From Alphaproteobacteria bacterium (GTDB lineage: Bacteria; Pseudomonadota; Alphaproteobacteria; Rs-D84): 5,041 bases of DNA. The notes below the pieces were generated by a model that saw only the letters and a program-made list of their open reading frames with translations, was not told where the DNA came from and did not search any database. The stretch is taken from positions 1 through 5,041 of the forward strand of contig WRIM01000052.1 in NCBI GenBank assembly GCA_009782725.1, in the 5' to 3' direction. The translations under genes were made by a program, and so were the position numbers. Of the stretch, positions 1 to 4,984 are shown one piece after another (within the stretch, counting starts at the first letter, position 1; each line of letters starts with the position of its first letter).

Positions 1-1
1 T

Positions 2-2218
2 AATATATTAACCGACCTGAATGTCACGAACGGCATCAGCGTGCATAACGGCGCGACTCTTGCGATTACCGCGGCCGATAATGTAATCCTTGGCGGCGGC
101 ATCACGGGGACAAGCATTGCGAACGACGGCACGCTTAGCATTATTGCGGCCGATGCGATAACGCTTGCGCGCGATGTGACGGCGGGCGCCGGGTCTGTAT
201 CCAATATAACCGCATCGACTTTAAGCGGGCAATCGATATACAATTCCGGAACATTTACCGCGACCGCGGCGAACGGCATAACTTTGGCAGGGGCGACGGG
301 GCTTTATAATTCCGGCACTTTGACATTGAATACGAAATCGTTGGATATAACGACGGGCGGAATTATATCAACCGGCAATACTATTATATCGGCGGGGCAA
401 TATGCGATAACGAACAGTTATATTCCCGGTCTGAATGCGAATATTGCGGGTGATGTTTCTGGGCCGGTGCGGTTTGTCTCTCTGGCTTCTATGGACATTG
501 GCGGCAATTATTATTTTGGAAATGGTTCCGCAATTCATGCGTTGATAAATCCGAATGGGGACCAATACGCATCGGTCGATACAAACCCGAACAGCTCTAC
601 ATTTGGCGTGATTACGAATGGTACCGCCACGGGCCCGATAATAAGCGTTGCAGGGAATTTCTTTACGAATTTAACATCGACCTCTAATGATCAGGTTGGG
701 ATTACATTATTTAACATTGTTAACCCGGGAACCGCGATATGGCTGATTCACACGGATGCGGGCGTGGTTGAAAACGGCGGATTCAAAATGCGCGACTTGA
801 ATGTGCAGTTTTGTAATTCCGACGGCACGAAATGCTTTGACTATATGTCGTCTTTGCGCGATCCCATAACCGGATTACCGTTGGATCAGAGCAGTTTGGC
901 CGCATACATATCCGTGCGCGATATAGACGGCAACGGCGTAAACAATGATGTGTACATAGTTTTCGACCCAGAATTCGGCGGCCCGATCAAAGTATTCCGG
1001 ATTCAGCCGATTGTGGCCAAAGACCCGGAACACAAACGCAACGATTATGTGTCTGCCGGCGCGCTTGACGATTTGATTGACGGCGGCCTTTATCGCAACG
1101 GATTTATGTTCAACAGCCCGATCGAAGCAATCCCGGTCGCATTCGCAGGTTCAAGCTTTGATACGATTTCCAAAGAAATATACAATCGTATGGAGCAATA
1201 CAGCTCTAACCGCGATCCGAACCCGTTAACCAACTTGTCGCGGCTTTTTGTTCCATGGGAAATTGATCTTATGGCGGCGCAGATGACAATGTCGGAACAT
1301 ACGAATGGCCGCGTGTTTGCGAATCGGATGATGGACGAGTTCTTGTGGAACCGCAATCGTCAGCTGAACAAGATATGGGGCGACGTATCGTTCGGAAAGT
1401 TCGACCAGAAAATATTGAATCCTCATAGCATAAGCGGGGACAGCCTTGAAATCACCGGCGGATTCGACTTTCAACATACGCACGAGAACATATACGGCGC
1501 GATGCTTCGTATAAGACGCGCGTCCGCAAGTCTTCAAGATTATATGGATCTCAGCTATGGCAGCGTATCGATGCCGAACGGCCAAGTTGACGTCGAAGTA
1601 TCGGATTTGACAATCGGGGTCGGCGGATACTGGGTGCACAGAATCGAAAACGAAATGCGGTTTTACGGTAACTTGATGTTGAACTTTGACATGTTCGATA
1701 TCGACCGGACCCAGAATTTTACAACCAAGATTTCCGGCACCGGTTCGGCGTTTTCTGTGACAACCGAATGGGGATTGCTGCACAACTTGTGGCTGCAATA
1801 TCTTGTCGGGAACGTTTATGCGCGCGTGGGCTACAGTTTCGGTCTTGACGCGAAAACGCGCATGGGCGGGGCGGATTATATGAAGTACGAATCCGACGGG
1901 TACTTTATATTGACTCCGGGATATTCCTTGACCTTGCAAAAGAAGATGTATTTGTCGCCTTGGACATATATAAAGCCGTACTTGGGCGGGAATGTGGAAT
2001 ACGATATCGGCGGATTTGATTCGGTTAATTACAAATTCGCGCCGGCATTGCGCATGACAAGTTACAAAGTCGACATGTCGCCGCTTTGGCTGACCGGGCG
2101 CGCGGGCATTGACCTTGCGGGTATCAGCGGCTGGTCTCTTGGGTTCGAATACGAATACAAATATAACGATATAATAAAGATGAGCAATTTCAGAATCGGC
2201 GGCGCATATAGATTCTAG
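2..2218 (+). CDS. Autotransporter/adhesin-like outer-membrane protein, 5' partial
   Basis: The reading frame is open to the left edge, so the true start and signal peptide lie outside; 738 codons are visible. The GTG at 41 is internal to the repeats and is not a credible start. The first ~115 residues are Gly/Ala/Thr/Asn-rich beta-helix-like rungs of the form N-[DSG]-G-T-L...A-A-D..I-T-L, as in filamentous-haemagglutinin and autotransporter passengers. A non-repetitive linker follows, with a close Cys pair (812-814 and 833-835) and an Asp/Gly/Asn loop DIDGNGVNND (920-949) that could bind calcium. From about 1370 to the end (~280 residues) alternating aromatic/hydrophobic strands such as NIYGAMLRIRR, MRFYGNLMLNF and NVYARVGYSFG look like an autotransporter beta-barrel. 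The final residues GAYRF end in Phe, the usual C-terminal signal for BAM-mediated outer-membrane insertion. It probably displays its passenger at the cell surface; the ligand is unknown. The next gene starts 15 bp downstream. Family assignment rests on architecture and not on a recognised close homologue. Confidence 0.85.
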   Translation, partial: NILTDLNVTNGISVHNGATLAITAADNVILGGGITGTSIANDGTLSIIAADAITLARDVTAGAGSVSNITASTLSGQSIYNSGTFTATAANGITLAGATGLYNSGTLTLNTKSLDITTGGIISTGNTIISAGQYAITNSYIPGLNANIAGDVSGPVRFVSLASMDIGGNYYFGNGSAIHALINPNGDQYASVDTNPNSSTFGVITNGTATGPIISVAGNFFTNLTSTSNDQVGITLFNIVNPGTAIWLIHTDAGVVENGGFKMRDLNVQFCNSDGTKCFDYMSSLRDPITGLPLDQSSLAAYISVRDIDGNGVNNDVYIVFDPEFGGPIKVFRIQPIVAKDPEHKRNDYVSAGALDDLIDGGLYRNGFMFNSPIEAIPVAFAGSSFDTISKEIYNRMEQYSSNRDPNPLTNLSRLFVPWEIDLMAAQMTMSEHTNGRVFANRMMDEFLWNRNRQLNKIWGDVSFGKFDQKILNPHSISGDSLEITGGFDFQHTHENIYGAMLRIRRASASLQDYMDLSYGSVSMPNGQVDVEVSDLTIGVGGYWVHRIENEMRFYGNLMLNFDMFDIDRTQNFTTKISGTGSAFSVTTEWGLLHNLWLQYLVGNVYARVGYSFGLDAKTRMGGADYMKYESDGYFILTPGYSLTLQKKMYLSPWTYIKPYLGGNVEYDIGGFDSVNYKFAPALRMTSYKVDMSPLWLTGRAGIDLAGISGWSLGFEYEYKYNDIIKMSNFRIGGAYRF
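44..352 (+). repeat. Degenerate beta-helix rung repeats in the passenger
   Basis: Four rungs can be aligned on an Asn/Gly turn followed by a Thr/Leu/Ile strand: HNGATLAITAAD, ANDGTLSIIAAD, YNSGTFTATAAN and YNSGTLTLNTKS. The aligned Asn codons begin at 47, 122, 242 and 308, giving unit lengths of 25, 40 and 22 residues. The repeats are at protein level only; the DNA has diverged. More rungs probably lie to the left of the window. Confidence 0.6.
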
Positions 2219-2233
2219 TCGGGGGTTAATAAA

Positions 2234-2782
2234 ATGAAAAAAATATTGATAATATCTTTATCGCTTGTCACTTGCCACTTGTCGCTGTTTGCGGCGGGCG
2301 AGGATAAATTCATATCGTGCGGCCCGGGATTCATATTGGTTGAAACGGGCAAGGTCGACGGAATGGATCGCGCAGAGTGTCAAAAATTATGGTGCCGCGA
2401 TTTAGAGAATGGCAAATCAATGGGCGCGGGAGACAAGGCAACCGCAGGATACAAAGCAACCAATATGCCGATAGAATTATGCGACGCGACGAATAAGTGC
2501 GTTGAATGTTTTGGCGACCGAAATTGGTGCAAGGGCGAAACGACGGGCGTTTGGAATCCTGAATTCGGCGCGTACACCAAAAAAGGCGACGACAGCAATG
2601 CGTTCTTGGCGATTCAACGCGGAGACTGCTTTGCATGGTCTATCCAAAAACCGAAATGCGAAGGCGCGGACGAAGTCGCAATGCTAATCAACGACAAATG
2701 GGTTTGCGCGGTATCCGGCGGAATGACGGAAAATGCCCGCCAATCGTCTGTTCGCCGCACGGGTACGATACGGTTAAGATAG
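2234..2782 (+). CDS. Small exported cysteine-rich protein, function unknown
   Basis: The 182-residue product starts with a Sec signal peptide: Lys-Lys at 2-3, a hydrophobic core at about 4-19, and probable cleavage near 20-22 (FAAG-E). The mature part has ten cysteines (29, 49, 54, 83, 89, 92, 99, 132, 142, 158), enough for five disulfides, and is rich in Trp, Gly and Asp. The most structured stretches are AECQKLWCRDL (48-58), KCVECFGDRNWC (88-99) and a Trp/Gly segment at 106-114. The tail after 160 is polar and basic (RRTGTIRLR) and probably disordered. I do not recognise an enzyme motif. An even number of cysteines in an exported protein suggests a disulfide-stabilised periplasmic or secreted domain. 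It lies 15 bp after the autotransporter gene, with a G-rich stretch at 2221-2225 as the only ribosome-binding candidate, so co-transcription is likely and a shared envelope or surface role is possible. A hairpin terminator follows. Confidence 0.85.
   Translation: MKKILIISLSLVTCHLSLFAAGEDKFISCGPGFILVETGKVDGMDRAECQKLWCRDLENGKSMGAGDKATAGYKATNMPIELCDATNKCVECFGDRNWCKGETTGVWNPEFGAYTKKGDDSNAFLAIQRGDCFAWSIQKPKCEGADEVAMLINDKWVCAVSGGMTENARQSSVRRTGTIRLR
2264..2284 (+). repeat. Three tandem heptanucleotides inside the signal-peptide coding region
   Basis: Three adjacent 7-mers, CTTGTCA, CTTGCCA and CTTGTCG, encode residues 11-17 (LVTCHLS) of the exported protein. Three heptamers equal seven codons, so the block keeps frame. 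The unit (ACTTGYC in shifted phase) resembles the ACTTNYY heptamers at 3482-3510. Confidence 0.75.
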
Positions 2783-2803
2783 TCTTATAATTTCGAACAT
2801 TCG

Positions 2804-2834
2804 GGGGCGCGGGAAACCGCGCCCCTTACATTTC
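2804..2834 (+). terminator. GC-rich hairpin terminator after the exported-protein gene
   Basis: A perfect 9-bp stem (GGGGCGCGG at 2804-2812 with CCGCGCCCC at 2817-2825) closes a GAAA tetraloop. It is followed by a T-rich but interrupted tail (TTACATTTCTCTT). It begins 21 bp after the stop codon and probably ends the autotransporter/exported-protein transcript. The broken T tract makes termination efficiency uncertain. Confidence 0.7.
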
Positions 2835-2836
2835 TC

Positions 2837-2865
2837 TTGCATTCTGTAATCTTTTCGGCTTTAAT
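2837..2865 (+). promoter_or_regulatory. Candidate sigma70 promoter for ssb
   Basis: TTGCAT (2837-2842), a 17-bp spacer and TTTAAT (2860-2865) lie between the upstream terminator and ssb. That leaves a leader of about 30 nt before the ATG at 2902. The region is AT-rich, so other -10 placements (for example TATCTA at 2872-2877) are possible. Confidence 0.4.
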
Positions 2866-2901
2866 TAATTGTATCTAAACTAAAACGAAAGGAAGGAAAA
2901 A

Positions 2902-3369
2902 ATGGCAGGAAGCATCAATAAAGTAACTTTACTTGGCAATTTGGGAAGCGACCCTCAGGTTCGCACAATGCAATCGGGGCAAAAAGTCGTGACTTTTTCC
3001 CTTGCGACATCCGAGCAATGGAAGGATAAATCCACCGGTGAAAAGAAAGAACAAACCGAATGGCATCGCGTCGTAATATTCCAACCGAATTTGGCCGAAG
3101 TTGCGGAACGCATGCTTCAAAAAGGAACAAAATTGTTTGTCGAAGGCACGCTTCGCACACGCAAATGGCAAAATCAGCAAGGTTTGGACGTTTACACAAC
3201 CGAAGTCGTGTTGAACATGGGCGCGACGATGATAATCTTGGGCAATGCGAAACCGGCGGGCGGCGATTACGGCGACGCGTTCAGCGGGGGGTCGGGCGGC
3301 TCATCAACGTCGGCGCCGCAACGCGAAGAAATATCCGTATCGGAAATAGGGGACGATATCCCATTTTAA
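2902..3369 (+). CDS. ssb: Single-stranded DNA-binding protein SSB
   Basis: The 155-residue protein binds and protects single-stranded DNA in replication, repair and recombination, normally as a homotetramer. The OB fold spans residues 1 to about 113. It shows the hallmark segments SINKVTLLGNLGSDPQVR (4-21), VTFSLATSE (30-38), TEWHRVVIF (52-60), KGTKLFVEGTLRTRKW (74-89) and YTTEVV (98-103). Trp40, Trp54 and Trp89 sit where the DNA-stacking tryptophans of E. coli SSB sit (40, 54, 88). A short Gly/Ser-rich linker (about 117-140) leads to the acidic tip DDIPF, which docks partner proteins such as exonuclease I and RecO. The protein is somewhat shorter than the E. coli form (178 residues) because of this short linker. 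The start is fixed by GGAAGG at 2891-2896, five bases before ATG. The gene stands alone between a terminator on each side. Confidence 0.97.
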   Translation: MAGSINKVTLLGNLGSDPQVRTMQSGQKVVTFSLATSEQWKDKSTGEKKEQTEWHRVVIFQPNLAEVAERMLQKGTKLFVEGTLRTRKWQNQQGLDVYTTEVVLNMGATMIILGNAKPAGGDYGDAFSGGSGGSSTSAPQREEISVSEIGDDIPF

Positions 3370-3394
3370 AAAACCGCCGAAAGGCGGTTTTTTT
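3370..3394 (+). terminator. Rho-independent terminator of ssb, probably bidirectional
   Basis: The stem AAACCGCC (3371-3378) / GGCGGTTT (3383-3390) closes a GAAA loop and is followed by T residues to 3394. It begins directly after the ssb stop codon. The A-run on the other side gives a T-run on the minus strand, so the same hairpin can also stop transcripts of the convergent gene at 3510-3836. Confidence 0.92.
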
Positions 3395-3501
3395 AAGTAG
3401 TAAGTAATAAGTAGTAAGTAAAATGAAGTAATATACGTTGTCCATTATATTGGACAATCATATATGTACATCTATCATTTGCTACTTATTACTTACTACT
3501 T
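3395..3501. repeat. Long inverted repeat built of heptanucleotide units
   Basis: The left arm at 3395-3414 is exactly complementary to 3482-3501 (20 bp), and pairing continues inward across one mismatch to about 3419/3477. The left arm reads as tandem heptamers AGTAGTA, AGTAATA, AGTAGTA. The right arm reads ACTTATT, ACTTACT, ACTTGCT, ACTTGTT to 3511, the last overlapping the stop codon (3510-3512) of the convergent minus-strand gene. The central loop is about 67 bp. With the small inverted repeat inside the loop, the whole 107-bp unit resembles a small non-autonomous repeat element, though I see no clear target duplication. Confidence 0.8.
3438..3457. repeat. Small inverted repeat in the loop of the heptamer element
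   Basis: TTGTCCA (3438-3444) and TGGACAA (3451-3457) form a perfect 7-bp inverted repeat with a 6-nt spacer, TTATAT. It could be a hairpin or a protein-binding site. It lies slightly to the left of the middle of the larger inverted repeat. Confidence 0.6.
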
Positions 3502-3509
3502 GCTACTTG

Positions 3510-3836
3510 TTAACGCTCCATGTGACGTTTTTGAAAGCATTGTTCTATTTTCACAATGTCCGCGGGGTCTATGCATTCCGCGCATTCTTTTTTCTCGCAT
3601 GTTTTGCATTCCGGTTTTTCAAGAATTATGAATACATCGCTTTGTTCGCTTGGGGGCACAATATTTGGAAAATATTTAACAATCGATGTCGTAACGCTTT
3701 CATATTTCGGGTTCATTGGGTCGAACAATTTTTCCATAATGTCGCTTTCAAGAACCGGAAGCGATGACTCTCGTATGCGCGCCGGAATTACCGGGCCGAT
3801 TACGCCGTTTGGATATTTCAAATATGTGTTGTACAT
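3510..3836 (-). CDS. Small protein with a CxxC-x4-CxxC cluster, function unknown
   Basis: The 108-residue product has no signal peptide or membrane segment. Residues 1-74 are mixed, with several Pro residues (GVIGPVIPARI, KYFPNIVPPSEQ). Cys77, Cys80, Cys85 and Cys88 form CxxC-x4-CxxC, a compact metal-binding pattern typical of a zinc knuckle or possibly an Fe-S site; a fifth Cys is at 100. I recognise no family. The start (ATG at 3836-3834) has AAGGGGG (3848-3842) five bases upstream, behind a near-consensus promoter. A longer version from 3887 would begin upstream of the predicted transcript start. The plus-strand frames over this region are shadows: they have no promoter or ribosome site and partly translate the heptamer repeat. 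It diverges from the metalloprotease-like gene, suggesting shared control and possibly a shared job. The ssb terminator read backwards is the likely transcript end. Confidence 0.75.
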   Translation of the reverse strand: MYNTYLKYPNGVIGPVIPARIRESSLPVLESDIMEKLFDPMNPKYESVTTSIVKYFPNIVPPSEQSDVFIILEKPECKTCEKKECAECIDPADIVKIEQCFQKRHMER

Positions 3837-3867
3837 ATCTGCCCCCTTAGGTTTTAAGTTTCGCCCC

Positions 3868-3895
3868 ACTATAAGGTCAGGGGTCAAATTGTCAA
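3868..3895 (-). promoter_or_regulatory. Sigma70-type promoter of the small CxxC protein gene
   Basis: Read on the minus strand, TTGACA (3895-3890) is a perfect -35, followed by a 16-bp spacer and TATAGT (3873-3868). Transcription would start near 3861, giving a 24-nt leader that contains the AAGGGGG ribosome site. The spacer holds two GGTCA copies on the plus strand (3875-3879, 3882-3886), seven bases apart. Confidence 0.75.
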
Positions 3896-3930
3896 GTAAT
3901 TAAATATATGTTTGTGTGCGCACTTGACAA
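3889..3930. promoter_or_regulatory. Inverted repeat covering both -35 boxes; possible operator
   Basis: TTGTCAAGT (3889-3897) is the exact reverse complement of ACTTGACAA (3922-3930). Each arm contains one of the two divergent -35 hexamers plus two or three matching flanking bases. The 24-bp middle contains an 8-bp palindrome, GTGCGCAC, at 3916-3923. Symmetry beyond the hexamers suggests a possible binding site for a dimeric regulator acting on both genes, but two similar -35 regions could also produce it. Confidence 0.45.
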
Positions 3931-3952
3931 AAGACGAGGGGGGGGGTATACT
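3924..3952 (+). promoter_or_regulatory. Consensus promoter of the metalloprotease-like gene with a G9 spacer tract
   Basis: TTGACA (3924-3929), a spacer of exactly 17 bp and TATACT (3947-3952) form a near-perfect sigma70 promoter. The last nine spacer bases (3938-3946) are all G. Transcription would start near 3959. Gain or loss of one G would change the spacer to 18 or 16 bp, so expression could vary by slippage. Confidence 0.75.
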
Positions 3953-3972
3953 TGGCAAAAATAGCCAAGATT

Positions 3973-4872
3973 ATGTCCAATTTAAATTATCCTTTTAACA
4001 AAATAAACATAATAACCGACCGGGCGACGAACCCGGTGATTATGGACGGCGTACAGCACGGTATTGACCGCGCGGTTCGTTATATGTTCGATATGCCCGC
4101 GGTTGTCGATTTCAAATATATAGAAGATTTTGGCATTACCCATGCGGATATTATCGGGGTTTCGAATCGTATATGGCCGGCGGTGAAACTTATCGGGATT
4201 AAATACACCCAAGAACAAGTCGCGGACGGTTTGAGAAAGAAAGACGCATTGCTTGATTATAGCGCGACAAATGTTTATGTTTCCAACGCGCATTTTAAAG
4301 AAATTATGGGATTTATGAGTTTTAATCTTGCGCCGGTTCTTTCCCGAATTGTTGGGTTATCTATTCCCGAATTCGTGAAAAAGCTTTCAAAAATGCCTTA
4401 TTCCAAGACTTACAGTAAAGAATATACGAAATCAATCGCCGTAAGGGTGGCTTTTCATGAAATGATGCATATTCATCCGTTGTATAATAAGAATGCCCAG
4501 CATTGCAAGAATGATAAATGCGCGATGTATTATGTCGCGGACTATCAGCCCCAATGGGAGGCAATCAAAGAATACAGCCGGCATGATCGAATATTGTGCA
4601 AGCAATGCGAATCAAATTTGAGATTATTTAAAAAAGACGCCGATTTTCGCGGAAAGATAATCGATAACCACGTGTTTGCAAAGATAGATGAAGTATCAAA
4701 AGCAACAGACGGAATATATGCCGCGGCCGGTGAAGTTTTCGATAATCCAAAAATATCACAAGAAAGAAAGGACAGGTTTCTTGAAGATGTAACAAATCCA
4801 TGCATAGATAGAATAAATCTCAGCTTGGATAACTTTCGAATTTATATGAATGCCTTTGACCGGCAGGTATAA
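3973..4872 (+). CDS. HExxH metalloprotease-like protein with archaemetzincin-like Cys/Met signature
   Basis: From the ATG at 3973 the product has 299 residues. HEMMH at 162-166 is a zinc-protease HExxH: two His ligands and the catalytic Glu163. It is followed by His177-Cys178, Cys183-Ala-Met185 and CKQC at 209-212. The order HExxH ... HC-x4-C-x-M ... CxxC is that of archaemetzincins (peptidase M54), where a third His completes the catalytic zinc site, four Cys hold a second zinc and the Met forms the Met-turn. It differs from the family pattern HExxHxxGxxHCx4CxM-x17-CxxC: ten residues instead of five separate HExxH from His177, the Gly is absent, and 23 residues precede CxxC. The ~160-residue N-terminal part and C-terminal helical part (213-299) are longer than in typical archaemetzincins. 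There is no signal peptide, so it is probably cytoplasmic. An in-frame TTG at 3952 could add seven residues, but it lies inside the -10 box; the ATG lacks a clear ribosome site. Substrate unknown. Confidence 0.8.
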   Translation: MSNLNYPFNKINIITDRATNPVIMDGVQHGIDRAVRYMFDMPAVVDFKYIEDFGITHADIIGVSNRIWPAVKLIGIKYTQEQVADGLRKKDALLDYSATNVYVSNAHFKEIMGFMSFNLAPVLSRIVGLSIPEFVKKLSKMPYSKTYSKEYTKSIAVRVAFHEMMHIHPLYNKNAQHCKNDKCAMYYVADYQPQWEAIKEYSRHDRILCKQCESNLRLFKKDADFRGKIIDNHVFAKIDEVSKATDGIYAAAGEVFDNPKISQERKDRFLEDVTNPCIDRINLSLDNFRIYMNAFDRQV

Positions 4873-4949
4873 AAAAAGGGCGACCCGGTGCTCAAGTGCT
4901 GGGCTGCTTGTTTCCATCTGACCCGCTGGCACCGAATCCCGTCCGCCCG
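4871..4949 (-). ncRNA. ffs: Small bacterial SRP RNA (4.5S RNA)
   Basis: The minus strand encodes a ~79-nt RNA that pairs with Ffh to form the signal recognition particle for co-translational membrane targeting. It contains the diagnostic domain IV loop: GGGTCAG (4924-4918), apical hairpin ATGGAAACA (4917-4909), then AGCAGCCC (4908-4901). The GGG/CCC stem brackets the internal loop, as in E. coli 4.5S RNA (GGTCAG...AGCAGCC). Outer pairing CGGTG (4934-4930) with CACCG (4890-4886), and GGGCG (4948-4944) with CGCCC (4882-4878), gives one long interrupted hairpin. Seven T residues (4877-4871) form the terminator. The apical part is 9 nt against 11 nt in E. coli, one base pair shorter. A near-consensus promoter precedes it. 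The T-run overlaps the stop codon of the convergent protease-like gene. Confidence 0.85.
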
Positions 4950-4955
4950 ACGGAT

Positions 4956-4984
4956 AATATAGTTTGTGTCGCGGGATTAGTCAA
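4956..4984 (-). promoter_or_regulatory. Strong promoter of the SRP RNA gene
   Basis: On the minus strand, TTGACT (4984-4979), a 17-bp spacer and TATATT (4961-4956) match the sigma70 consensus closely. Initiation about 7 bases downstream falls at 4950-4948, right where the terminal stem of the RNA begins, which supports both calls. The -35 box overlaps the possible stop codon of the upstream minus-strand frame. Confidence 0.8.

Noticed and set aside
41..43. GTG as the start of the autotransporter gene
   Set aside because: The frame continues open to the window edge with repeat-like sequence, and there is no signal peptide or ribosome site at this position.
1226..1939. Long antisense open frame (237 codons) under the autotransporter barrel
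   Set aside because: The plus-strand frame shows a continuous beta-barrel with a proper C-terminal Phe. The antisense product has no recognisable motif and no start signals.
3060..3407. Second plus-strand frame inside ssb
   Set aside because: It is a shadow of ssb, whose OB-fold and DDIPF tail are unmistakable.
3395..3511. CRISPR-like array
   Set aside because: Units are 7 bp, contiguous and without spacers, and arranged in two opposite arrays.
3837..3887. 17-residue N-terminal extension of the small CxxC protein from ATG 3887
   Set aside because: It would start upstream of the -10 box (3868-3873) and predicted transcript start, whereas ATG 3836 has AAGGGGG at ideal spacing.
3438..3903. 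Plus-strand open frames at 3438-3767 and 3556-3903
   Set aside because: They overlap the minus-strand gene, lack promoter and ribosome site, and the first partly translates the heptamer repeat into low-complexity Leu/Tyr/Thr residues. The minus strand has a consensus promoter, a ribosome site and a coherent Cys motif.
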